From positions 1 to 64,000 of the forward strand of contig PNLP01000039.1 of the NCBI GenBank assembly GCA_013823135.1: DNA of 64,000 bases. The letters are read 5' to 3'. Positions 45,754 through 55,368 of the stretch are shown piece by piece (the first letter of the stretch is position 1; each line of letters starts with the position of its first letter). A program made the position numbers and the translations under genes. Source of the DNA: Planctomycetaceae bacterium (lineage in GTDB: Bacteria; Planctomycetota; Planctomycetia; Gemmatales; Gemmataceae). The notes beneath the pieces were generated by a model, which was not told the DNA's origin, did no database searches, and saw only the letters and a list, made by a program, of their open reading frames with translations.

Positions 45754-47181
45754 GTGGCAACTCGCATCACTCGGCGAACCGCGTTGAAAGCCGGAGCCGC
45801 CCTCGCTGCAACCGCTGGGGCTCCTCTGACGACCAAATCGCAAGAACCGAAACGCCCGACGGTGGAAGCCTACACGGATCAACTGAGCTACGCTCCGGGT
45901 GAGACTGTTAAGATCCACGCTTCGGCCTCAGAGTGTGCTTCGCCAACGATCACCGTGTTGCGCGTTGGACCGAATCCTGAACCGGTGCTGACCGATCTCG
46001 TGGTGAAGCTCGCGACGCAAATAGTCCCGAAGGACGCTTCCGCACGCGGTTGCAACTGGCCGGTGAGCACCACCTTCAAGGTCGGTGACAACTGGAAATC
46101 GGGTTACTATCTCGCGAGCTTCGAGCAGCAACTTGGCGGGAAGCGGCTATCACTTGGGCAGGTGTTCTTCGTTGTGCGACCCAAGGAACCGGGGAAGAAC
46201 TCGAAGATCCTGCTGCAACTCAGCACCAACACTTACAACGCATACACGAACTGGGGTGGATACAGCCTGTACTCGTACAACGGCCGGCACAAGGTGCAGG
46301 GTCGGCGTGTGTCGTTCGATCGACCGCTGTCGTCGCAGTTCTCGCGCTGGGAAGAGCCGTTCGTGAAATGGGCCGAATCCAACGGCTACGCACTCGATTA
46401 CGCGGTGAATTCGGACCTCGAATTCCGCCCCGGGATTCTCAAGAACTACAAGCTCGTGCTGAGCGTCGGCCACGACGAGTACTGGTCGGCCCCGATGCGC
46501 GACAACCTCGAAAAGTACATCGAGAACGGTGGGAATGTCGCATTCTTCAGCGGCAACACCTGCTGCTGGCAGGTTCGTTCCGAGGACGACGGCCGGGCGC
46601 TCGCGTGCTGGAAACAGAACTTCGGCGACGACCCACACTACAAGGCCGGCACGCACAAGACGCTCACGTCGCTGTGGAGCCACTACCTCGTCGATCGCCC
46701 CGAAAACACGCTCACAGGCGTCGGTTTCCTGTGGGGCGGCTATCACCGCAGTCACGGGCAGTTCATGGACGGCCCCGGATCATTCACGGCTCACCGGCCC
46801 GATCACTGGATGTTCGCGGGCACGAATCTGAGGAAGGGTGACGCATTCGGAGCGAAGTTGCCGGGCTATAAGGTCGTGGGTTACGAGTGCGACGGTTGTG
46901 AACTCGAATGGAAGGACGGACTCCCCTTCCCCACACACTCCGACGGCACACCCAAGAACTTCGAAGTGCTGGCGACGTGCCCGGCTCGCTGGGCACCGGA
47001 CGACTGCGAATGGTACGAGAAGTGGCAGAAGGGCCGCACGGGTCAGGCCGTCGTGGGCACGTACACTCGCGGCGGCACTGTGGTCACTGTTGGCACGACA
47101 GACTGGAGCCACGGCTTGCGTGGCGAAGATGCGGCCGTGGTTCGCATCACGAAGAACGTGTTCGACAAACTCGCTCACTGA
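45754..47181 (+). CDS. Tat-exported N,N-dimethylformamidase beta-subunit-like protein
   Basis: A 475-residue protein with a twin-arginine-type leader (RITRRTALKAGAALAAT). The body matches the large-subunit C-terminal domain of N,N-dimethylformamidase: NTYNAYTNWGGYSLYSYN, VLSVGHDEYWSAPMRDNLE and NVAFFSGNTCCWQV. The last third has a GxDWxxG-type end (VGTTDWSHGLRG). Planctomycetes carry many homologues with unknown substrates, so amidase activity is a family inference. The start is a GTG (45754). Only 70 bases separate it from the next Tat-exported protein, suggesting an operon. Confidence 0.85.
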   Translation: MATRITRRTALKAGAALAATAGAPLTTKSQEPKRPTVEAYTDQLSYAPGETVKIHASASECASPTITVLRVGPNPEPVLTDLVVKLATQIVPKDASARGCNWPVSTTFKVGDNWKSGYYLASFEQQLGGKRLSLGQVFFVVRPKEPGKNSKILLQLSTNTYNAYTNWGGYSLYSYNGRHKVQGRRVSFDRPLSSQFSRWEEPFVKWAESNGYALDYAVNSDLEFRPGILKNYKLVLSVGHDEYWSAPMRDNLEKYIENGGNVAFFSGNTCCWQVRSEDDGRALACWKQNFGDDPHYKAGTHKTLTSLWSHYLVDRPENTLTGVGFLWGGYHRSHGQFMDGPGSFTAHRPDHWMFAGTNLRKGDAFGAKLPGYKVVGYECDGCELEWKDGLPFPTHSDGTPKNFEVLATCPARWAPDDCEWYEKWQKGRTGQAVVGTYTRGGTVVTVGTTDWSHGLRGEDAAVVRITKNVFDKLAH

Positions 47182-47251
47182 GCCGCTTGCAGCCTTTGTC
47201 CCACCCCGCCCGCGAAGCCGCATACGGCTTCAACCTCTCCCTGGAGCTGCC

Positions 47252-48550
47252 ATGACAACCCGCCGCACATTCCTGAAGTCCTCTGCAGTTGGGGCTGCCG
47301 CAATGGCAATCCCTTCAACTGCCCCCGCCGCGGGCAAGGCGGACACGCTCACCATCGGCCTGGTTGGCTGCGGTGCCATGGGCCGTTCCCACCTTGCGTT
47401 GCTCGTGAAGAACAAGCAACTCAAGATCGCATATATCTGCGATGTGGACGAGAAGCGACTCGCTGACGCCGCCAAGATGGCCACCGCGAACGGGCACGAA
47501 CCCAAGCTGGTGAACGACCTCCGCAAGATCCTCGACGACAAAGCCGTCAACGCCGTGTGGATGGCGACGCCCGACCACTGGCACGCGCCGGGTGCCATCC
47601 TCGCGGCCGACCACGGCAAGCATATCTACGTCGAGAAGCCGTGTTCGCACAACATCCGCGAAGGCCGCTTGATGATCGAAGCCGCAAAACGGAACAAAGT
47701 CTCCATTCAGGTTGGCACGCAGTCTCGCAGCACGAAGACATGCCAGGAAGGGATGGATCGGATCAAGGGCGGTGCGATCGGCGAGATCCTAGCGGTGAAG
47801 GTGTGGAACAGTCAACTTCGGCGGAACCTCGGGCACGTGAAGCCGAGCGAGCCGCCGGCGCACATCGACTATGACACCTGGCTCGGGCCAGCGCCCGTCG
47901 CGCCGTTCTACACCAACCGCGTCCACGGGTCGTGGCGCTACTTCCTCGACTACGGTGCCGGCGACATCGGGAACGATGGCGTTCACGACATCGACGTCGG
48001 CGTGTGGGGGTTGGGTGTTGAGACGCTACCGAACCGCGTCGCGGCACTCGGCGGGAAGTATTTCTTCGACGACGATCAGGAGTGGCCCGACACGCAGTAT
48101 GTCGTGTGCGAGTACGACGCGGGGAACGGTGGCAAGGCACCCCGGCAGTTCATCTTCGAGCAGCGCATCTGGTCGCCATACGTGCAGGAAGACTACGAGA
48201 ACGGCTGCGCGTTCTACGGCACGAAGGGGATGCTCATTATCGGTCACGAGGCCGGTTGGAAGCTGTATGGCGAGCGAAACAAACTGGTTGAGCAGATGAC
48301 GGGCAAGGTCGAGTTGGCCAAGCACCACCAGAACTTCATCGACGCTGTTCTGAAGGGTGACAAACTGGCCGCGCCGGCAGAAGTGGGGCACATCTCGGCG
48401 GGAATCTGTCACCTGGCGAACATCAGCACGCGGCTTCGCAAGACGATCGAGTTCGACCCGACCAAGGAGGCGATCACAAACAGCCCGGATGGCAACGGAA
48501 TGCTCCGCCGCAAGTACCGCGATCACTGGTCCGTACCCAAGGGGGTCTGA
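47252..48550 (+). CDS. Tat-exported Gfo/Idh/MocA-family oxidoreductase
   Basis: A 432-residue protein with a Tat leader (MTTRRTFLKSSAVGAAAMAI). The Rossmann motif is IGLVGCGAMGRSHLALL, the EKP motif is HIYVEKPCSHNIREG, and a candidate catalytic His lies in NDGVHDIDVGVWGLG. Exported members of this family are abundant in planctomycetes and act on sugars with a tightly bound NAD(P). The ATG at 47252 has GGAG upstream; a longer in-frame extension overlaps the previous gene and lacks the leader. The substrate is unknown. Confidence 0.92.
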   Translation: MTTRRTFLKSSAVGAAAMAIPSTAPAAGKADTLTIGLVGCGAMGRSHLALLVKNKQLKIAYICDVDEKRLADAAKMATANGHEPKLVNDLRKILDDKAVNAVWMATPDHWHAPGAILAADHGKHIYVEKPCSHNIREGRLMIEAAKRNKVSIQVGTQSRSTKTCQEGMDRIKGGAIGEILAVKVWNSQLRRNLGHVKPSEPPAHIDYDTWLGPAPVAPFYTNRVHGSWRYFLDYGAGDIGNDGVHDIDVGVWGLGVETLPNRVAALGGKYFFDDDQEWPDTQYVVCEYDAGNGGKAPRQFIFEQRIWSPYVQEDYENGCAFYGTKGMLIIGHEAGWKLYGERNKLVEQMTGKVELAKHHQNFIDAVLKGDKLAAPAEVGHISAGICHLANISTRLRKTIEFDPTKEAITNSPDGNGMLRRKYRDHWSVPKGV

Positions 48551-48588
48551 CACGTCGTATGGCAGAGTAGAATATGGAGGAGTTGCCC

Positions 48589-50628
48589 ATGCCCGATTCG
48601 GATGACTATCCGGCAACGACGCCGGACGGGCGATCGACCTCGTTCACGGATGAACCCGGAGTTCCCGCGGAGGCATCCCAAGTCGGCGATTACGAGTTAA
48701 TCGCCGAACTCGCGCAGGGCGGCATGGGCATCGTCTATCGTGCCCGGCAACGGAGCCTCAATCGTATCGTTGCACTGAAGATGCTCCTGTCGGGTCGTGT
48801 CACTTCCGATGTTGGCCAAGCCCGCTTTCGTGCCGAGGCGGAGGCGACCGCGGAACTCGATCACCCGAACATTGTTCCCATCTTTGAAGTCGGGGTACAC
48901 ACCGGGCGACCGTTCTTCAGCATGAAGTTGATCGACGGCGGTACTCTCGCCGACCTGCTTCGCAAATCGCCCCGGCCCCCACTGCGCGAATTGATCACGG
49001 CGTTGGCCAAGGTTTGCCGAGCTGTCCACTACGCACATCAGCGGGGGATACTTCACCGCGATCTGAAGCCAAGTAATGTGTTGATCGATACTACGGGCGA
49101 ACCCTACGTTGCCGATTTCGGACTGGCGAAACGGCTGGGCTCCGATGACGGGCTCACCATCACCGGTGCCTTGCTCGGAACGCCCGCGTACATGGCACCC
49201 GAACAGGCCGGTGGCGGGATCCATGGCGTTACGACGCTCACCGATGTGTACGCGCTCGGCGCAATTCTGTACGAGATATTGACGGGTCGCCCGCCGTTCG
49301 CGACACGCGACATCGATGCCCTGCTTGCGCAGATTCGGAGCGATGCACCACCGCTTCCGTCGAGCTTGAGTTCCGAAATACCACGCGACATGGAACTGAT
49401 TTGTCTGAAGTGCCTCGCGAAAGAACCGAGTGAACGTTACGCCTCGGCTGGCGAGTTAGCCGATGAACTGGAACGCTGGATTCGTGGCGAACCGGTCCGC
49501 GTGCGTGCCCCGGGGTTTATTTCCAGAATCATTATCTGGGCGAGACACAACTCGCGGGCTGCCATGTGGATCGTGGTCATTGGATGTGCCTGGGGAGTCT
49601 TCGGCCCCCAGTTGCCGATCACGGTGACGATCCTCAGTTCCATCTTGCAGAACATGGCACAAGCCATGTCGAAGTTCCCGAGCGCTCCTTCGCACTGGCT
49701 CCTGCGAGTGGAGTGGTCGATCCCCACAGTCCTGTTGTGGTTCTTGGTGGCCGTAGGAGGCGTGCTTCACCTCTCGGTCGGAATGCTCACTTACATGGCA
49801 ACGCGGTCGCGGGAACGCCTCTCCCACCTTGGCGGTGCGGCGGCTGTCGGCCTGATTGCAAGCGTCATAGCGTTCACACTGTACCTCGGCCCCGCTTCAT
49901 TAATCGCCGCTGTTATTGTCCCGAATGTGGAAGACTTGGGTCTGTTGAGTGGGGGATTCGTAACGCGGGAACCGGTTCTACCGCGTGAGGGCGAAGCTCC
50001 ACGTCCGCACGCTCAGGAACGGCTGTTGACGCGTTACCCCGAGCTTTCTTCCGTGCCTGAAGCAGAACGCGCGTCCCTGTTGTTCGGGAAGATTGTGGCC
50101 ACCAGCATGCTGGGAATCTATGAGGGGCTTTTGTTGGGCATGGTGATGACGCTGGTCTATGCGCTTCCGGTGGCAATCGGCGGAACGTCTCTCGCGGGGA
50201 TTCTGGTCCGCGGGCACGGGAGCCCCCGAGTCGCTATGATCCCCTACCTCGAAGTGGCGATGGCCGTGTCGATAGGCTGGTTCGAGTTAGTAGTGCTCGT
50301 CGTCGCGGCAGTAGGGGACATTCAACTGCCGGGAATCGGGCTTCAGGGCTGGGTTCTCACGCTGTTCCTACTCACGGTGCCGCCGTATGTCGTGCTCGCT
50401 GGGTGGCCCGGCCGAGACCGTTGGCGGTTCTACAGCCTCGGACTCGGCGCAGTGATCGCCATCGACGTGCTGGAAGGCGATTCGGTCATCTTGAAGTGTG
50501 TGGTTCTGGGTGTCTTCGTGCCGGCGTTGGTGCTCACGATTCGGCAATGGACCAGACCCCGGCCGATTGAGCCGGCGTCATCCGCTCCATCACCAGCCCC
50601 CGACCACACAGGAACATTTCACGGATGA
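48589..50628 (+). CDS. Membrane-bound Ser/Thr protein kinase
   Basis: A 679-residue Hanks-type kinase. The N-lobe has the Gly-rich loop LAQGGMGIVYRA (about 41-52) and Lys64 in VALKML. The C-lobe has HRDLKPSNVLID, VADFGLAKR and TPAYMAPEQAGG. The kinase domain ends near residue 310 and is followed by about nine hydrophobic segments rather than a single helix plus sensor. ATG at 48589 is preferred over one 15 bases earlier because GGAGGAG then sits at correct spacing. No substrate gene is adjacent. Eukaryote-like kinases are a planctomycete hallmark. Confidence 0.93.
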   Translation: MPDSDDYPATTPDGRSTSFTDEPGVPAEASQVGDYELIAELAQGGMGIVYRARQRSLNRIVALKMLLSGRVTSDVGQARFRAEAEATAELDHPNIVPIFEVGVHTGRPFFSMKLIDGGTLADLLRKSPRPPLRELITALAKVCRAVHYAHQRGILHRDLKPSNVLIDTTGEPYVADFGLAKRLGSDDGLTITGALLGTPAYMAPEQAGGGIHGVTTLTDVYALGAILYEILTGRPPFATRDIDALLAQIRSDAPPLPSSLSSEIPRDMELICLKCLAKEPSERYASAGELADELERWIRGEPVRVRAPGFISRIIIWARHNSRAAMWIVVIGCAWGVFGPQLPITVTILSSILQNMAQAMSKFPSAPSHWLLRVEWSIPTVLLWFLVAVGGVLHLSVGMLTYMATRSRERLSHLGGAAAVGLIASVIAFTLYLGPASLIAAVIVPNVEDLGLLSGGFVTREPVLPREGEAPRPHAQERLLTRYPELSSVPEAERASLLFGKIVATSMLGIYEGLLLGMVMTLVYALPVAIGGTSLAGILVRGHGSPRVAMIPYLEVAMAVSIGWFELVVLVVAAVGDIQLPGIGLQGWVLTLFLLTVPPYVVLAGWPGRDRWRFYSLGLGAVIAIDVLEGDSVILKCVVLGVFVPALVLTIRQWTRPRPIEPASSAPSPAPDHTGTFHG

Positions 50629-50644
50629 TTAGTGGTTTCCGCGG

Positions 50645-51736
50645 TTACCGCTTGGGTTGGGCCAACGGGACAGCATCACCCACAATGGGAGCGATTTCGC
50701 GCGCGAAACGGGCTGTGAACTTGTCGCCCCCACGTCGCAGCATGTGATGCGAGTCAAAGAAGTCGTTCTCGTCCAGCCAGTTCCTCGCGTCGAGAATAGG
50801 CGTGCCAAACTCGCGAGCCACGCCGGCCAGGTAGGCGTCGAACTTTGCCGCGCCGGCCGGGTTGTACCAACTCTGGAACGTCGGCCCTTCAGGAGTTCGG
50901 ATCAGCACAACTCGCACGCCGTGCCTACCGGCTTCTCCCAACATGTCGCGGAAGGCTCGGTCTGCCGCGGGACGCACAGCCATGTTAGCGAGGTCGTTCT
51001 TGTAGACGTTCCGCACCACGTTCGTTCGTCGTTCGCGTTCGGCCTCGGTCACGTCTTCTTCGCATTTCGGATGACCGCCACGCGGAGTAAGTGTGGTCAC
51101 GCCAGCGAATGGATCGAACGCACGGGCAAGGTCGGTCATCCGTGCGAATCGGTGGAGCAGAAAGTAGTAGTCGAAGTGCAACGGAAACTTGCCGTACCCA
51201 CGGGCCATTTTCATCTCGGATGCAGCGAAGTGCCCGACGACGAAGCGGGCATTCTCACGCACGAAAAATGCTGGCATCACTTCGATGACCGCCACATCTG
51301 GCCAGACGCCGTCGCGCAGGAGGCGGTGGAGTGTCAGACGGTTGAGGACCGGCCCGTTGCCGACGTGCGAGCCGTTCACCCAGAATGTCTTGCCCGTCGC
51401 CGGCTCAGGGAGAGTCTCCGGGCGAAAGCCCCAGACCAGACGAGAACTCCCAATCACCACGCCGAGTGGGTTTCGGGGGTGGCTGGCGGCGGCGGTGCGG
51501 ATGACCTGCAACCGGTGGTGATACTCAGTGTCGGTGATTTCCGGCGTGAACGTTTCGGCGGCGCTCCACCCAGCTGCGAGCAGCAGCACGAACGCTACGG
51601 GAGCGAACGCGAGCGACCGCAGAGCATCCCGGCGACGTCCCACGAGCGCTGGCGTGCCTCGCTTGGGGTTGGTCCGTGCGCGGGCCGCCCACCGCGGCCG
51701 AACCAGAATCTGTGGTAACAGTGCGGACAATCTCAT
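50645..51736 (-). CDS. Membrane-anchored SGNH-hydrolase-like protein
   Basis: A 363-residue protein with a basic N-terminus and one membrane helix (SLAFAPVAFVLLLAAGWSAA). The extracytoplasmic part begins with an SGNH block-I-like VVIGSSRLVWGFRPETL. Near the end, NDFFDSHHMLRRGGDKF resembles the Asp-x-x-His block of DltD/AlgX-type acyl-transfer or esterase proteins. The middle is unassigned. A role in modifying an envelope or exopolysaccharide is inferred only from fold resemblance. The gene converges with the kinase gene. Confidence 0.65.
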   Translation of the reverse strand: MRLSALLPQILVRPRWAARARTNPKRGTPALVGRRRDALRSLAFAPVAFVLLLAAGWSAAETFTPEITDTEYHHRLQVIRTAAASHPRNPLGVVIGSSRLVWGFRPETLPEPATGKTFWVNGSHVGNGPVLNRLTLHRLLRDGVWPDVAVIEVMPAFFVRENARFVVGHFAASEMKMARGYGKFPLHFDYYFLLHRFARMTDLARAFDPFAGVTTLTPRGGHPKCEEDVTEAERERRTNVVRNVYKNDLANMAVRPAADRAFRDMLGEAGRHGVRVVLIRTPEGPTFQSWYNPAGAAKFDAYLAGVAREFGTPILDARNWLDENDFFDSHHMLRRGGDKFTARFAREIAPIVGDAVPLAQPKR

Positions 51737-51808
51737 GGCGACAAAGATGCCGAGAAGTCCGCTTCCTGTCGAGACGAATTGGGTGTGCCTGCATTTTTTG
51801 GCGGTCTT

Positions 51809-51884
51809 GGCGAGCCGCCCCGGTCACGGGGCGGGTTCCGAGCGTATTCGTAATGCACCCACCCCGTAACCAGGGTGGCTCGCC
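51809..51884. repeat. REPIN-like palindromic element, GGCGAGC family, copy 2
   Basis: The 76-base element starts GGCGAGCCGCCCCGGTCACG and ends GGGTGGCTCGCC, with each half able to form its own hairpin (CCGCCCC...GGGGCGG). It lies in the 200-base gap between the RND pump and SGNH-like genes. It shares its first 16 or so bases, with small changes, with the copies at 30810 and 53646. Confidence 0.75.
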
Positions 51885-51937
51885 AATAAAATCAGGGGCA
51901 CCTAGACGAATTTCGGTTGGCAACGCCGCATCCCTTC

Positions 51938-54900
51938 TCACTGAGCGGGCATCGCCCTCGCAGCAACCACGGGTCGCTCTTCCGGCACCGTCTCCTTCGC
52001 CTCCTCCGGCACAGGGTCGGGCACTGCGGGAAGTGTCGGTTTGGGCAGACTGTTCCTTCTGCGATTGAGCCAGGTACCGGTTCGTTTCACACGCTCGGAG
52101 AAGTCGTCCCAGAGTGAGTACGCGACGGGCGTCACGAGCAGCGACAGCAACAGCGAGAGGAGTTGCCCGCCGAGGATCACCTTCGCCATGCTCGCACGCG
52201 CCGCGGCACCTGGTCCTTCCCCGGTGGCAATGGGGATCATTGCCGCGACAAGCATCACTGTCGTCATCAGAATCGGCCGGAGTCGTGCTTCGTTCGCCTT
52301 CAAGATGGCTTCGTCCCGCGGCAGACCCTTCGCACGGAGCACGTTCGTGTAGTCCACCTGCAAGATGCCGTTCTTCTTGACGATACCGAACAGCATGAAC
52401 AAGCCGATCATGGCGTACACGTCGAGCGGCGTTTGGAGCAGGAACAGCGAGATGAGCGCGAACGGCAGCGTCAGCGGCACCGCGAGCAGAATCGTGATCG
52501 GGTGAACGAGGCTCTCGAACTGCGCCGCGAGAATCATGTACATGAAGATGAAGGCGAGCACGAACGCCATGGCGAAGTTCGAGTTCGAGTCGGCCATCAA
52601 CTTCGCTTCGCCGAGGAACTCGTAGCGGTATTCCGGTGGCATCTCCAGCGGGGTAACGAACCCTTCGACCACGGGAAGTGCATTGCCAAGCGCGACCCCC
52701 GGGGCGAGGTTGCACTGCACGCCGATCTGCCGCTGGCGGTTGTAGCGTTCGATCGTCGCGGGGCCGCGTTCGTCCTGCACGCGTGCGAATGCGCGGAGTT
52801 CGATCGGCTTGCCTCCGTGCCCTGGCACCGTGAGCGAACCGATGGCATCGGGGCGGTTTCGCGACACGAGGTCGGCCCGAAGCCACACGTCGTACTGTTC
52901 GCTCCCTTCCTTGTACTTCGTCACGGGTTCGCCACCGACCATGATACCGAGGGCTGTCGCAAGCCCTCGCATATCGACGCCCTGATCCGCCGCACGGTCG
53001 CGGTCCACGACCACCTGAAGTTCCGGGCTGCGGCTCGCGGCGTTCGTGTCCACGTCGGTGAACAAGTCCGGGCGTGCCTTCATCTGCGTCACGATTTTGG
53101 CCGCGTACTCTTCCAGTTTCTTCGAATCCGGTCCGCGCAGGCTCAGGTCAAGCTGGGCGTTCTTGAACGCGCTCGAGCTGAATAGCTTCACTTCCTGCAC
53201 GGCCATGCGAATATCCGGGTAGTCGGCCATGATGTCTCGCGCGTCCTGCATCGCGGCTCGCTGGTGAAACTTTCGTTCCGTGAGATCGCTCATCCGGCAG
53301 TAGATGCTCACCGCCGTCACGTCGCCCTGCCCCTTGGGTGATTTGCCGTCGGTTGGACCGATGGTGGTGAATACGTGCATGACTCCGCGAACTTTCTTGA
53401 GGCGATTCTCAAGCTCAATGCACTGTTGCTCGGCCTGTGCGAGCGTTGTGCCTTCCTTCAACGTGATCGCCACCTCGAACTCGCTCTGGTCGTCCTTGGG
53501 CACGAAGTCGGAGCCGACCATCATGAACAGCACCGGCGTGCTGAGGAACGTGAGTCCCGTGGCGACGACGATGACCCATCGGTGTCGCAGCGACCACGAC
53601 AGCACGCGGATGTAGTTGCGGGTGAGGATGCCCGACTTGTGATTGGGCGAGCCGCCCGTGTTAACGGGCGGGTTCTCGTGGGAACCGGTGCCATGACTGG
53701 CACCGCTCGCCAAAGGCCGCAGAAACCGCGCACACAGCATCGGCGTGAGCGTGAAACTCACCGCCATGCTGAGCATGATCGCGAAGCCGACCACGAAGCC
53801 GAAGCTGTTGAAGAAGCGACCAACTTGCCCCGACATGAACGCAATCGGGGCGAAAATCACGGCCAGCGAGAGCGTCGTCGCCAGCACGGCCAACGCGATC
53901 TCCTTCGTGGCGGAACTCGCGGCTTCCCAGCCCGAGGTGCCATACTCCTCCATGTGCCGGAACACGTTCTCCAGCACAACAACGGCGTCGTCGATCACGA
54001 TTCCGACCGCGAGGATGAGCCCAAGCAACGTCATGTTGTTCAGGCTGAACCCCATGAAGTCCATGAACGCGAACGTGCCGATGATGCTTGTGGGAACTGC
54101 CGTCGCGGCAATCAGCATGGTCCGCCAGTCGCGGATGAAAAGGAAGATCACGCCTGCAACAAGGAACGCTGCGAGCACGAGGTGGAACTTCACCTCGTCA
54201 ATTGAACCCTTGATGAATCGCGATTGATCGCGAATCACCTCGATGTGGATATCCGCGGGCAGTGTCGCCTGGATCTTCTCCAGCCGGGCTTTCACCGCTT
54301 CGGCCACCGCAACGGTGTTACCACCGCTTTGCTTCTGCACAACGAGGCTCACCGCCACGTTGCCGTCGAGCCGCGACTTGCCACGCGGTTCCTCGATGCT
54401 ATCGGTGATCGTCGCGACATCCTTCAAACGCGTGGAATAGCGTGTGCCATCTTCCCCGGTCCGCAGGATGATGATCTCCTCAAAGTCTTTTGGCTTCTGA
54501 ATACGCCCCACGACACGGAGCCCGAACTCGGTCGATCCGGTCTCCACCTTGCCGCCGGGGAGTTCGAGGTTCTGGTCGGTCAAGGCTCGTCGGATGTGTT
54601 CAACCGTGAGCTTCCTTGCCCGCAGATCGGCAGGCCGCACGATGATGTTCACCGCCCGCGTTTCGCCACCGATCAGCACGACCGCACCGACACCGCTGAC
54701 CGCTTCCAGGTCTTCCTTGATGAGCTTCTTTGCGATCTCAGTGACTTCCTTCAGCTTCCGCCCGGAACCGCCTGACACAGCGATCGTGACCACGGGAGCG
54801 GCATCGAGGTTGAACTTCTCGACCACCGGCGGATCGGTGCCGACGGGCAATCGCGGCAACAGCGTGGAAACCTTGTCGCGCACATCTTGCGCCGCGATGT

Positions 54901-55204
54901 CGCCGTTCTTCTCCAGTTTGAACCCGATGACAACGCTGGAAACGCCTTCGCGCGTGGTGCTGCGGAGTTCGTCGATGCCCGACACAGTGTTGACGGCTTC
55001 TTCGACCGGCTTGGTAATGGCCGATTCCATTTCCTCGACGCTGGCCCCCTTGAGCGTGGTGGTGACCACGACCACGGGCACGTCCACGTTCGGAAACAGC
55101 TCGACGCCGAGCCGGCTATACGACGCCAAACCCATGACCACCGGGCACATGACGAGCATGGTGGTGAACACGGGCCGGCGAATGCAGATGTCCCAGATAG
55201 CCAT
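51938..55204 (-). CDS. RND-family efflux pump inner-membrane subunit (AcrB-like, HAE1)
   Basis: A 1088-residue RND transporter. The proton-relay Asp pair is in AVGIVIDDAVVVLENV and the second-half Lys in GIVKKNGILQVDYTN, both as in AcrB. Two repeats of six helices plus large periplasmic loops are apparent. At residues 498-520, in the cytoplasmic loop linking the two halves, a 66-base palindromic element is translated (ASGASHGTGSHENPPVNTG). The protein is otherwise normal and about 40 residues longer than AcrB. ATG with GAGGTGG upstream. It is the last gene of the tetR-adaptor-pump operon; no TolC-like gene is adjacent. Confidence 0.95.
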   Translation of the reverse strand: MAIWDICIRRPVFTTMLVMCPVVMGLASYSRLGVELFPNVDVPVVVVTTTLKGASVEEMESAITKPVEEAVNTVSGIDELRSTTREGVSSVVIGFKLEKNGDIAAQDVRDKVSTLLPRLPVGTDPPVVEKFNLDAAPVVTIAVSGGSGRKLKEVTEIAKKLIKEDLEAVSGVGAVVLIGGETRAVNIIVRPADLRARKLTVEHIRRALTDQNLELPGGKVETGSTEFGLRVVGRIQKPKDFEEIIILRTGEDGTRYSTRLKDVATITDSIEEPRGKSRLDGNVAVSLVVQKQSGGNTVAVAEAVKARLEKIQATLPADIHIEVIRDQSRFIKGSIDEVKFHLVLAAFLVAGVIFLFIRDWRTMLIAATAVPTSIIGTFAFMDFMGFSLNNMTLLGLILAVGIVIDDAVVVLENVFRHMEEYGTSGWEAASSATKEIALAVLATTLSLAVIFAPIAFMSGQVGRFFNSFGFVVGFAIMLSMAVSFTLTPMLCARFLRPLASGASHGTGSHENPPVNTGGSPNHKSGILTRNYIRVLSWSLRHRWVIVVATGLTFLSTPVLFMMVGSDFVPKDDQSEFEVAITLKEGTTLAQAEQQCIELENRLKKVRGVMHVFTTIGPTDGKSPKGQGDVTAVSIYCRMSDLTERKFHQRAAMQDARDIMADYPDIRMAVQEVKLFSSSAFKNAQLDLSLRGPDSKKLEEYAAKIVTQMKARPDLFTDVDTNAASRSPELQVVVDRDRAADQGVDMRGLATALGIMVGGEPVTKYKEGSEQYDVWLRADLVSRNRPDAIGSLTVPGHGGKPIELRAFARVQDERGPATIERYNRQRQIGVQCNLAPGVALGNALPVVEGFVTPLEMPPEYRYEFLGEAKLMADSNSNFAMAFVLAFIFMYMILAAQFESLVHPITILLAVPLTLPFALISLFLLQTPLDVYAMIGLFMLFGIVKKNGILQVDYTNVLRAKGLPRDEAILKANEARLRPILMTTVMLVAAMIPIATGEGPGAAARASMAKVILGGQLLSLLLSLLVTPVAYSLWDDFSERVKRTGTWLNRRRNSLPKPTLPAVPDPVPEEAKETVPEERPVVAARAMPAQ
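53646..53711. repeat. REPIN-like palindromic element, GGCGAGC family, copy 3, inside the RND gene
   Basis: The 66-base element starts GGCGAGCCGCCCGTGTTAAC and ends CACCGCTCGCC. It has two internal hairpins (CCGCCCGT...ACGGGCGG and GGTGCC...GGCACC) like the intergenic copies. Its length is exactly 22 codons, so the pump reading frame continues through it. Confidence 0.8.
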
Positions 55205-55251
55205 GTGCCACCACCTCGTTGCGGTCCGAACCGTCTCTCTGTCTTGTCTTC

Positions 55252-55360
55252 AGCCCTGGAAGGGCGTCGGATGGTAGCCAGGGGTGGATCACGGACCAGG
55301 GGTTTGTGCCGCAAAGCCGGCACCGCACCCCTGGCTACCATCCGACGCCCTTCCAGGGCT
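55252..55360. repeat. 109-bp element with perfect 35-bp inverted arms
   Basis: The arms at 55252-55286 and 55326-55360 are exact reverse complements (start AGCCCTGGAAGGGCGTCGGA). The 39-base centre contains a further small hairpin (GTGCCG...CGGCAC). It occupies most of the gap between the adaptor and the pump genes, inside an operon, so the transcript must read through it. Confidence 0.85.
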
Positions 55361-55368
55361 AAATCCAA

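Noticed and set aside
53646..53711. The inverted repeat in the RND gene as a transcription terminator or intron
   Set aside because: It is inside an intact reading frame of exactly 22 codons, with no T-run, and matches intergenic repeat copies better.
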